Assembly (NCBI GenBank): GCA_013398955.1
Contig: VWPU01010208.1
Span: 47,426-111,425 of the forward strand
Direction: 5' to 3'
Source of the DNA: Callaeas wilsoni
Lineage: Eukaryota > Chordata > Aves > Passeriformes > Callaeidae
Length of the DNA stretch: 64,000 nucleotides
The notes under the pieces are model-generated. The model was not told the DNA's origin. It made no database searches and worked only from the letters and a program-made list of their open reading frames with translations. The stretch's first letter is position 1; each line of letters opens with the position of its first letter. Below are positions 34,501-46,400 of this stretch, one piece after another. A program made the translations under genes and the position numbers.

Positions 34501-35291
34501 ACGAGATGGGAGGATGCTCCACAAACACACCTTCCCTGGCAGAGCGCTGTTGGGTTTGCACAGCTTGGATGGAGGGGTTGTCTTTGACCATGAATGGAAA
34601 GTCAGAAAGCTGCTGTGTCCTCGGTTGAGGATTCTGGCAAGTTTAGCAGGATGAGACCCTGCCTGGCAGTATGGGACTGGTATGTTACTGATGTGAGGGG
34701 GCAGGGCAGTGGAAAGTTCAAAAAGAAAATCCCAGGAGGAGTCGGGTGGGAAAGGTCATCACTGAAATTGTTTTACCTCAGCTGTCAAATTCTCCTCGAT
34801 AAAGGGTATCTAATAGCTTTTTCCCAGAGGAGTGGAAATCTCTGTCCTTGTATTCATCCTAAAGGGGATGACTTGATAGCTTTGAGAATTGGCTGGCCGT
34901 GACTTGAAAGTATTTGGTACAATTGAAACACTGAGTCTATCTGCAGTCCATTAAGTACCACAAATGCTGGAAGTCAGTCCAAGGTAAAAGTTCTTCTTCC
35001 CTTTTGTTCAGGTCCTTTTGTAAGAGAGAAAGTGTTGCTGGCACCAGGAATTTCCTGCAGTTCTCTAGCTTTCCCTTACATTTGCTGTTTTGTCTGACGT
35101 TCCTTCCCTTTTTCTGTTGCACACATCCCAGACCTTTTTCTGCTCATCAGTGTTCCTTGATGCCTTCGGATTTTAGCTTTTATATTTTCATATGTTTGTA
35201 ACCCTGCAGTTCTTTAGTGTGTCACTCTGAGCTCCATGTAGAGTGTTAGCAACTGCTTTTCCCATTTTCGTCAGACACAACAATTCCTCTC
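28553..35291. other. No recognised gene; unique non-coding DNA
   Basis: The longest open frame is 142 codons (32012-32440, minus). A 115-codon minus frame (32707-33054) is also unrecognised. A 12-base A run lies near 32526-32539 and a GTT microsatellite near 28717-28731. A candidate conserved block is noted separately at 28730-28930. No confident exon or additional repeat family was found. Confidence 0.55.
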
Positions 35292-35740
35292 TGGGCCTGA
35301 GAATCAAAGACACCTCACTGTCTCAGGCCCCAAGAAATGTAAACAAAAGTGAGGTGGGGGGAGCAAACTGGGACAATGGGACTCCACTGCCTGAACCTGT
35401 AATTGGACAATAAACCTGTGATATGCAAATAGACAGAACTTACCTCTGTCCGAAAAACGTGTGACTGTCGTCCATCCTGGCTGCAGTCTCTGCGAGACTC
35501 CTGCGCTGCCCAAGGTGTGCCCTGTGAAGCCCTTTCAATAAATCCCTACCCTTTATCCTTTCACTCTGTCCAGCCTCTGTTCCAGGTCAGCCTCTACAAG
35601 GCATCACCCTCATCCTCCTCCCTGGCCCCTTGGCGTAACTTTCTCCACATAACTGGGCGTACCCACTGTGATTCACAACTGACCCCACTTTTTGAACGGC
35701 CCACATCTCTTGGCATCTCCGATCTTTATTAAACAGGACA
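35292..35740 (+). mobile_element. Endogenous retrovirus LTR-like element (solo or partial)
   Basis: Features of a retroviral long terminal repeat are visible. There is a perfect 10-bp stem (gggcctgaga at 35293-35302 with tctcaggccc at 35321-35330), then a U3-like body with a tgatatgcaaat octamer-like motif near 35420. A polyadenylation signal AATAAA lies at 35537-35542 and is followed by a T/C-rich stretch and cagcctctgttcca, typical of an R/U5 region. The AATAAA orientation gives plus strand. Exact ends and target-site duplications could not be fixed. The LTR proper may end near 35600, and the rest could be leader or unrelated sequence. No gag, pol or env frame follows, so it is probably a solo or truncated LTR. 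Family (ERVL- or ERVK-like) is not resolved. Confidence 0.58.
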
Positions 35741-37406
35741 CACACTAATGATTTTCCACCAGCTCATCCGTTGAAGGGGTGTTCATCTGTGCATCAGGGG
35801 CTTGCTCTTCCACTTTTTTTCTCCTGAAATAGCAATAAGACGACAGGCTCTGGAGGTTTTGGAGAAGAGCGTGGGATTCGGTGGTTGCGGAAGAAGGAAG
35901 AGAGAGTGAGAGACGACTGGCAGGTCATGGAAGCATGGGTAGGGATTGCCTGAATTTCCCTTAATTTTCAAATTGCAAAAGAAGCAGCACATGAAGCCAA
36001 AAGGAGGTAGATGCAAAAACCATCAGGACATAAACCTCATCCAGCATGTTCTGGGTTAGTGAAGGTCAAGCCGCAGGATGTTGTGAAAGCCGTGTGCTTG
36101 TATAGTTTCAAGGGAGAAAGGGAATAGATGGAGGAGAAATCCTTTCAGGGTAAGTAAATATGTAGAAACCATTTATGGGCCAGGAACCAGGCTTAAGGGG
36201 GCCTGAGACAGAGCCTCAGTAAAACTACAGCAGTTTGGAACATCATGAAATCTTTGGGTGTTGTCTGCTAGTACAGGGCTTACCTCCCAGGATAGGGAAA
36301 AAGTTTGCAGGAAAATGGGTGGTTCCTGGAAGATATTCCAGTACTGGCTTCAGATAAGCCTTTTGTGGCTGTTAGACCATAGCAAAAATGTAACAGTGTA
36401 ATAGAGTAGCGAGGGAGAGGAGTGAACTGCTGTGATTTCAGCTGTCCAAGAAATTAACTTAGCGTAGACACTACAGTTCCAGGAAAGCTGTCAGCAAGCA
36501 ATGAAAGCAAATAGTGATTTTGTTTCAAAAAAAAAAAAAGTTCTCTGTTATCTGAGAGAGGAAATGCAATCAGTTTAGAAGAGAATGACAGAAGATCTTT
36601 TTTATATCTGACCTCTAAAAGCCCTGGAGTACTTTGGCTAAGGAAGATTTAATTGAGTGCCAGCAGCACTGCTGGTAGAGACTTAAGAAATTTCACCAGG
36701 AGCTGGGAGAACTTCTATAGCAGATTAAAGATAAAGGGGTAAAAAAGAAAAGCAAGCAAGCAAGTAAAAAAATCCATCAACTAAATCACCATAAAAAAAA
36801 CCCACTTGTCTGACACTGTGTTTCTGGAACAGATTTTAACACCATCATAACAGAAAATAAAGCACCCCCACAAACCTCCTGTGCTTTAATGAAATTACAA
36901 GATAGGGTAATCATGGTATAGAGTAAATAGACAGGAGCAAGGACTGCCTAAACTGCTGGAGCTAGAAAGCTGTCTTTTATTGCTCATGAACAGAGTACAA
37001 ACTTTCAGTAGTGACAATCCGAAGAGCTGCACAAATAATGAAATTTGCTTGAATTAATTTCAAGGGGTCTTGATTGAAATTAAACCCCAAAGTGCTGTGA
37101 ACAAGCTGCTGTGCTAGCCTGGCAAGCAGAATAGTTTTGTGAGTGTTTTAAAAGTGATGAGTGAGTGTGACAGGTTGGTTCAAACCAAAGGCTTTCTGCA
37201 AGCTGTAACCCAGCAGTGTATTTTAGACTGAATCTTGGGCATTACTTAAAGAGGGAAAACTGAGAGGGATTTGTTGATGCCAAGATACATCTTGAAGTCT
37301 TTGTTTCAGTGGACACACAGCCCAATGCTAGCATCCATTCTCCAGAAGAGTGCAAAGTTCTTTCTGCCCAAAGTTCTTGATTTGGGCCAGAAATTCTACC
37401 TACCCG
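35741..37406. other. No recognised gene; unique non-coding DNA
   Basis: Only short open frames (77 codons or fewer). A short aagc tetranucleotide repeat lies near 36750-36765 and a 12-base A run near 36527-36539. I see nothing else. Confidence 0.6.
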
Positions 37407-37438
37407 AAAAAAAAAAAAAAAGAAAAAAAAAAAAAAAA
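37407..37438. repeat. Poly-A tract (A15-G-A16)
   Basis: Fifteen A, one G and sixteen A in a row. It could be a mononucleotide microsatellite or the tail of an unrecognised retrocopy. No processed pseudogene is recognisable immediately upstream. Confidence 0.95.
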
Positions 37439-40400
37439 GCTGAATCTTTCCAAAATATAAAGAGATTTTGCTAAAAAGATATGAAAGAACTTGTTATCTG
37501 TTATTGATGAGACGGAGGAATGCTGTCTGTATGGGGAGGAAACACTTGCTGGATAGATGATGCTGCTGAACTTCCTTGCAAAGCAATCATGCTTAAAGGA
37601 AATCCAGTGAAAGAGATGGCATGGGATGGGAACAAAATGCCATCCAACTCTGGTGCAATTAGAGGTGCAAAATCATGACTTGGTACATTAAAAACATGCT
37701 AAGACCACACAGGTATCCAAGGCACCGATAATGACATGAGGCACCTGGAATGGGGCAACCACAGAGAACAGAATGTGAAATGTGCACGAGGTCTGGTGAT
37801 GGTGGCACTTGTGAATATGGCCTTGGATATGAGCAGGGGAGATCACAGCAGTCTCTCCAGCACGGAGAAGGAAAAGGGAAAGCTGGGAATTCCGTAAACG
37901 CTGACCTGGTTTTTGTCATTTGAACAGGAAACAAGAGTAGGTAACTTAGTTGGGAAAAGAAGTTTGGCATTCTAATATAAAAAATATAAAAATAAAACTT
38001 TTATGTATCTATATATATAGATATATAAAAGCTTATGGCTTTCCATCCACAAAGCACTGTGACAAGGTATTTGTGGTCTTTAATCATGGTATTCACCGGC
38101 CAACAGGGGCACTTATAGGGAATAAAGGATGTGCTTGATCTTAGAGCTGTCACTGAAATGCAAATCCCTTGGCGAAGGATGGAGGAGAGTCCAGTTTCCA
38201 ATAAATAAAAATGGTGATGTCTTGGATGTTCCCATATCAATGCAGCCTTATAAAGGACTGGATCATTAGCTATGATATTACTGAGGAAAGCTGAACACCA
38301 CTGTAGTGTTGTCTTATCAGGATGGCGATACTTCAGCTCATTTAGCAGTGGGATGTGTACTTTTCATTATGCTGTTGTGGCAAAAGTGGAAGTGCTCATT
38401 AACTTTCCTGGGAATCAGATGCTTCTTCTGGATAAATATGCCTGTCACAGCTTTACCAGATCATTATGATATAAGGGGATGAGCTGTCCTGGAAAATTTG
38501 CAGCAGATTAAATTTGAAATTAGACTAGATAATCAAGAGATAAAACCTTAACAAGTGAAAGAATTGTGGAAAGCAAGGCACAATGGCTGAAGGGTCACAG
38601 ACAGGAATGGGATCCGTGAGCAAAAGGGATGTTCTGCACATCTTGGAGCCACTATGAACCAATTGTCAAACAAGGGAGGTCACCTGGCAGGCACACAGAA
38701 GATGGAAATGCAGAACAGATCTCTCATCTGCAGATGGTTTTTCAGCAAAACAGGCCAAAATGGTTTTTACCAGTCAATCCAGACCAAAATGTTGGCATCT
38801 TAATATTAAAACCTTCACGGAGAGAGGAAGAGAAATTATCTGCCATTTATGCAACACAAGTGGCTGACAGAACTGAGATCTCCACATAGCAGATTGTCTA
38901 GGGAAGGAGCAGCAGTCTGCATCCAGACACAGCACTGGGGGGAACGGAAAAAAATTGTGAACAGCAGCCATGCCTGGATTCTGAGTAATCCAGAGGGTTT
39001 GGGTTTCTACCCCTAGAGGAGGGGGAGCTGCTGCCACCATGGAGCCATGGCTGAAGGCAGTTGCAGCACTTTGTCAGTGGGTCCTGAGATATTTACAGCT
39101 GGGTTAATTTATTAGGTCTGGGAGGGTGCCATGGAGAAACCTGGAGGTAGCTGGAGGCAGCTGGAGACACCAGCAGAGAAAGAGTAGGAAATGCAGCTCT
39201 ATGAGAGAACTATTCATCCTTCTCCAAAAAAACCATGGAGCTGTAGTGGATGACCTGGCTCTGTCTGCTAGAATTCCTTATGTCTGGGACTTCCCTGAAA
39301 TAAAAGGGTTGTTCTCTGAGGGAATGACTGTCAATAGCAAATGGATATATTGGATTTCAGAAAATAAAATCAAAAGATGGGGTCAGGGCTCTGGGCAGAC
39401 TGCATTTTAAGAGTTGTCTTTTTTTTGGTGATGCTATTAGATGTGTTTGGCAAGCTCATGACCTCCAGGTAGAGCCACAAATCAGAATTAATTCATTTCC
39501 TCCTTCCCTTTCCATTTATCATGTATGTTAATCTTCTGTTAAGAGACAAGACTTTGTCTGTACCCACTGAAAAACATGAAAATTGTAGTAGGTGATAAGT
39601 CGTGAAGAATGCAATCCCTGTAAGCATTCCTGGCATTGCCCAGAAAACCGGAGTTTTTAGCTTTGAAGGGACTATAATTGGCAGAATGTCATGATTAATT
39701 TTGTTTAGTGGAATCCTTTGGGCTTTGTAGGTATTGCAGTGTATGAACTGGTGCCTTCAAGTCTGCAGAGGCTGATGTCATAATGCCCTGCAATTAACTG
39801 ATGTTTTTAAAAGAACGAAATTTCCATTTAAAGAAAATGGAAGTGGAGGTGGAAGAAGTGGAAGTGTGAGTTACTTAGAATACTTATCATAAAACAGCAC
39901 AATTAACTGAACTTGATCAAGACTCCTTTTGCAAATCACTGTATAGGTCCTGTTGGCTTTGAAAAGGGGCAGCAAAAGTTTTGTGAGAGTAGCTATTGAC
40001 CTCAAATCTTTGGCCATGTGGACATTAAACATAAGGCTTGTTTCTTGACAAGAGTCATCCATATATGAAAAAGATCTTACTAGTAAATTTTTTTTTTAAA
40101 CTGCTACACAAAAACATACAACAATACAGGTTTCTTCCTGGGTTAAGATGCCAGCTCAAATGCAATTAACGTAATCTAATAAAAATACAAGTTGAGGCTT
40201 TGTCTCAAAATACCCAGAAATGTGTCAGTTGAGAGCTGTATGAAGAGATGGGAAGTGAAATCCTGAAGGCACTGCAACACCAGTTGTGTCCCTGCGTGGA
40301 TTTGTAGAGAAATGGGACTGTTTCATCTCCAGCTCCGATGAGTTTTTACAGCAGAACCCTGGCAGTGCTTGTCTTGTCCGAGCTGGCTCCTGGCTTCTGC

Positions 40401-43400
40401 AGGGAATGCCTGTGCTCAGTGCCAGGCCACGGCTGTTTCACGCTGGTCTGTGCATCCTGGCACACGTGGACAGGTGGGTGTGGGTCAGTAACTCTGCGCA
40501 CCCACATTCCCTCTTTTTACAGGAGGAAGCACCTCTGGGACTGGGGCAGAAAACACAAACTCCTTCATGAACGGAGCGGCAGCTTGCTCATGTCTTTCTC
40601 AGGTGAAACACATTGGTTCTGACAAAGGTGGTTTTTTTGTTTACAACAATGGCTCTACGCAGAGCATCTCTGCTGCTGCTTCCTGAATCCCACAGGAGGA
40701 TGCAGAGGAACACGTTCATCCTGTTTCTATGGAAACTCGTGCAGGGGGTGGGGGCTGGGGGACAACAAGGGAGGAACAGGGAGAAGCAAAATAAAAACTA
40801 GAACAAGTCACTAACAAAGTACTCTAATTCTGTGCCGTTTGTTGACATTTGTCATTGAAGATTTTTGTATCCCTGAGATGACTGCAAGGCAGTGTCCCTA
40901 AATCCAGAGGCAAAGAAGACTTTAATAATGCAATACTGGACTCGCAGAGACAGCTTAGTGCTAATTGTCCTCTCTCCAGTGACTTCAGGAGCACCAGATT
41001 GGAGCCTATAATTTCTGACATGCCCATAAGAATAAATGTTATTAAATTTCTGGGATGGAGTCTGCTACCAAGTGCAACTTCACTTTTCCTTGGCTCTGCT
41101 GGGGAGATCTGTGTAGCTGAGCACTTCTGAGAAGTGATGCAAGGATCTGGAACTGTAAATACGCATTTTTGAACCTCTGCATCTTGCACAGAAACCCTAG
41201 TTTGCAGAGCAGCTTTCTCATCAGGTCTGAAGATGGTCAAACCTCTGTTTCAGGAACTAAGGCTCTCGTTAGCTGGAGTTTGCATCATTAAGAGTGCTGT
41301 AAGATGCAGGAAAGCTTTTGAGATACCCAAAAGGCACCCATAGATTAGATACCAATTGCTTCATCTGATCCTTCTGGATGCAGATCTACCTGCATCTTTA
41401 GACATTTACAAAATCTTTTTGGCTTTGTTCATAGATCAGTTCAAAAATGGGACTTGGACACCTGATATCCCGTTTCAAAAATCTTGCAGGCTCCCCTAGA
41501 CAAACCAAGCAGGAGAAGAGCAAAAAACCCACACTTTTTTTTCCATCTCCCGGTTAAGTGCACACTGCAGCACATCGTGCTTTGCCTGTGGGTCTGTGTG
41601 ATGAAATAAAGTAATCAAAAGCAATGTATAATAATGATAGCTGTTTCCAGAACTGTCAGAGCTCTGTGGTGTCCAGGCCAAACATCCCCGAAAACCTTTA
41701 TTCAGCTATTTTTTTCCCATACGCTGCACAGATTTATTACCTTTGTTGACTTTCCAAATGTTTATACTTGGAACATTCATTTGTCAAAGCTGCTTGCTGC
41801 ATCTGCAATCAATCTCAGTGGTTTCAGTGCCATGGACAGCAGTATGAAAGCCTTGTTTTAAAGATCACCTAAACCTTGCATTAGTCATTGTTGCAGAGTA
41901 AGGGAAGCTGGAATAATCTACGCCAAGTGCTTGTTCAGAATTGTGTCAGAGAACTTGATTTGTGTAAGTTGTTGTCACAGCAGCTCAGGCTTTCTGGACA
42001 GACAGGTTTTCCTGCACCTTTATTCAGACACGGTAAACTGCCGATACAAAGGACAGATGCAACTTTGCTTCCACAGTGCCTCCAATGAGGCTTGAAACTC
42101 CTCAGTGTAGGGAAACTGAGGCTCAGTTTGCTGACTATTTCCCCAGATCATCTAACAATCCCATTCAGCAGTTATCCTACCGGATGGTTCCCAGTGTCTT
42201 GGCAAATTTCCCCACCTTAAGACCCAAACTGCAAGGCAATTGACTCTTAGCTGAGAGAAGGCAGGCCCTCTTTCCCTGTGAATGCCTCTGGAAATAAGGC
42301 AGTTTAAGTGTGTATTCAGCTGTATTGAGGGGCTCTGACCTGGATGGATGGGCCAGCAGTCATTGTCTTTCCAATGAGTTCATAAACTGCAAACCCATCT
42401 GTAGAAAAATACGTTCTGCTTTCCTGGTGACACGGTGCACTTGAGTGAAGACTGCTTGGTTTTGTTTCGGAAAGTTTTGGAAGGCCTCTAGGCTATTTTT
42501 GGCAATCTCATGCATTTATACATCTTCCCCAAGTGCCAGAGAAGCTCCCAACTTCCTACAAATCTCCCCTCAGAAATCCTTTCAAGGAGTGCCATAAGCA
42601 GCCTTGACTTACAGATGGCCCAGACTTAGGCTATCAAATTTCCGTCAGTATGACAGGCATTTTGTTTCCTCCTGGCTGTTTCCAGGACAACACGAGGTAA
42701 TGAGAAGAACAAGGGCTTGGGTGGATTTTAGGTTTCGTGGTCCCTTCAGCCCTGAATCATGGCCCATCTCAACCCCAGGGTTTTTACCCTTCATGTCCAG
42801 GCTGCCAGGTGACCTCTCAGGATGCTTTGCACAAGAGTTTTCTGGCAGAGCAAGGAACTGGACTGATATCCAGATGGAAGATGGCCAGCTGCCATCCATT
42901 TCAACAGCAAGATGAAACCCAGGGGCTGACAGACCCACCCTCTGCATCCTCAGCCTGGCACTCCTCTCCCTGCTAGAGCAGGAAATTCTGACCTCCTGCT
43001 TCGCCCAGCCAGAGGTACAGAGGTACAGCACACCCTGGGTTTGCTGCTGTTTAGGGTTGCAGATTAAATTTACTTCTTGGCCACTAAACCCACTCAGTTG
43101 TGATGAAGAAATGTCTCCAATCTGTCCATGCCCTGTTCCATGGTTCATATCTATTTATGCACTTTGCATTAACACCCTTGCCCAGTGCTTTTGGGGCACT
43201 CTGAGGACAAGTTTCCATGGATAAAACACCTGCACTAGCTCTCAGATTAGCATGGCTTTGCCCATCCACCTGCTCACTTATCCCCTCTTTCTGTTATAAC
43301 GTATTTTTCACATATTTAAGGATCTTCAGCCCCAGCCAAACCAGCAGGTGACTGGAAAATAGACAGAATTGTTTAAAAAGAAATAGCATTACCAAACAAT

Positions 43401-46400
43401 CTTTTCCTCCCCATTGCCTCACTTTCCAAGGAATTTGTCACTCTGGCTGCTGTTCAGCTGGCCCTTCTTGGGTATTTTTGGCGTGAGGTGCTGTTCCAAG
43501 CCCTTTGTGAGTGTCCAGCATCCTCGTGCTGCTTCCTTCTCTAAGGAAGAAGAGAGAACCACACTCACAGCAAGAAAAGGTGGGTGCCAAAAGGGTAAAA
43601 ATAGCCTCGGAAGAGCTCTTCCTGCCCACTCCACACCACCCAAGCTTTAGTTCATTTTTCACCTTCGACTTTGCTCCTTTCTATACCTGGGTCAAAGAAA
43701 AACTGCATTATCTATTGCCAAGCTTCTTTTGAGAGAAGAAAGTTCTTCCTTTCTCCGGAAAAATCAAGTTCCTGCATTGGTTCTGTTGCCCACAGAGCCA
43801 TGGAATGAACTAACGTCTCCAACCAACTACCTAATCCCGAGCATTGTAGAAAAAAATGTCCAGAATCGTTCACTCAAGCCCCAGGCTGAGCTCTGTCACT
43901 GGACTTTGCAAGAGAGATTTTGGCTTTTCTCTCAGAGAAAACACCTGCAGCCTGGATTTCTCCTTCCCTGCATGCTCCCCCCACAGCTGAATCTTGACCC
44001 AGGTGCTCCTGGTGTATGGCCCAGAGATGCTTCTCCTGCCTGTGGAACCGATTTCTGCAGACACCTCCTCAATGCCAGGAGAGTTCAGAGCTGGGTCTTT
44101 TCTGGAGCTCTAGGAGATCTTTTTATAGAAGACCAGCCCAGACTTTCAGCTTTTTGCTCACTGGACAGTCTGAGACAAAGCAGAACAGCCCCAAATTTAC
44201 AAAAACTAGAAGTTTCCTCCTTTCCTCTCTCCCTTCCCCATCAACAAAGCCTTTGGAACTGGCCATTAGGAGATACTATTAATGCCAAGAATGTAATAGG
44301 AGACAAGCCCACATGAGCTGCTTTTATGGCTAAGGAGAAAGTGCAGACTTGCAGCGAAGAAAATTTAGATAACGACTCTTTGGAAATGTTAGAAATCCAC
44401 ATCTCCCTGCCTTACAGCATCTACTAGTTGGTGAAAGTCAGGAAATAATTTTGTTTAGGACAGATTGCTGTCTCCTAGGGGGATTTTATGCCTTCCCAGT
44501 AGCAAAACAGTTACAAGCAGTTATTCAATCCTGTCCAGCAATTCTGCTTTCATTAGCATTTCATGCTCTGCACTGATTTCGAACTGCAATTACCTGTGTC
44601 CTGGGGACTCATGCTGCTTAATTGCCTGGCATTATGCTAAAGCCCCTATTTGATCAAACAGGTACCTTACACAAAACCAAAGATCATTTCTGTTTCCAGG
44701 ACCTTTCCTAATACTTTCAGTGGTGCTATTGACTTGAGCAGTTCCAGTCTCTCTGTCCCTCTTTAGTGACAAACTCTGAGAGGAGCAGTGGTTTCTCATG
44801 GCCAGGATAAATTCATTTTTCTTCAGCTGCCATTCACAGAATGCTGTCCCTGGAAGGCAGCTTGGAGAAGAGTTATTTGGCTTGAACTAATGAATCTTTG
44901 CTTTAGATCCCATGGGATATGTTTTCATGGATGCTTTGTTTTGTAGTGTAATTAATGTTATCAGTGTTAATGGATTCTTCAAATCCTGCTGCCACTGTCC
45001 CCCCACGTGCCTTACATGGAATACGTACACAAGAGAAGCAATAATCAGAGAGAGACAAAGCAGAGGCCAGAAGGTGTGGGATCAAAGGCTTGATTATACC
45101 TGAGGGATACACCTGCACAAGGAAATCCCTGCTTAGATGGGGGCCTCACTTGGGGAAACCTTACTGGAAGATCCAAGGGATTATTCCCAAATGAGGTTGC
45201 ATCCATCAGGAAAAGCTGTCTTCTGGACAGTGGGAATATGGAGACAAGGAGATGGGCATCTCTTGACAGAGCTCTGTACCCTGCATCCCTCTGCCTAATT
45301 TTCACTGTGAATCTTTCCTCACCTCAATGCCCATGAAATAAGAACTGGAACTGTGGCAGCCATTCCTTCACCTCCTGGGTCCAGCACTGAGCTCTCCCTG
45401 CATTCCCAGAACCTTCTGAGGGGTGCCATGCTGCATCCCATGGATCTACCCTCACCAGCCTTCCCGTTCTTATTGGGTTCACCAAGAGCTACCACAATTG
45501 GAGCAGCAGAAGCACCCAGAACCATAATCCACAGGGCAGGCTTGGCACATCGTATGGCCTCTTCCCGCCGCTTCTCCCCCCTGCCTGAGTCTCTTAGGCA
45601 TTTTTGGGATATGGCTCCAGAGATGGTTTGATGGAGCCAGAGACCTTCATGTCACATCACTGAGTGTGCATCCAACACATCCTTGCGCTACAGCACTCCC
45701 CCTTCGGGCACTGCTGGCCGCACGTGGGATGGCACATGTAGGTATGTTTGGGGAGGATTTGGGATGTCCAGCTGAGCGCTTCCACAAGCAGCTCCACCAG
45801 CCCGGCAGAGAGAGAGCAAGGCAGCATCAGCAGATGGCCTGAAGCCCCTTTGTACTCAGCTGGACAGAAGGCAGAGCTCATCCTGCCTCAGGGCAGCAAG
45901 AGGCACTTGTCTCCTCTATCCAGAGCTGATTTTTAGGATTCCTGTACCTCTGTGTCTCATTCTTGCTGTCCAACTCCAACACACACCTGCAGGGAACATC
46001 AGATGAAAGACGAGCAAAAATTCCCTAGCTTGCGTACAGACCTGTTTCTTATGATTAATTGAAGAAAGAAGCTGTCCTGTATGAGTAACAGATATTCAGC
46101 TTGGTGGCTGAAACAAAAATGCACAAAATAATTAAGCTTATCTTGAATTTATTTTGCTTGATCTCAGATGGAAGGGCTTACCTAACAGCTTTTCAGCCGA
46201 GCTCATTTCTCCTCTGCTCCTTTTTCTTCCTTCCTCAAAGACAATTCTAAACTACAAATGCAATTCAGAAATGATCAGCATTTGATGCAGCTGAAATGAT
46301 ACTGTGAAATGAAAATGTTTTCGTGACTTAAAATATTTTCCCACATTTTCTGCTGAAGTAAATTCATAAGCAGATTTTTTGTCCCCTAAAAGCTCCATAT

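Noticed and set aside
43729..44316. 195-codon plus-strand open frame
   Set aside because: The translation looks random, no family is recognised and the frame is not bounded by convincing splice sites.
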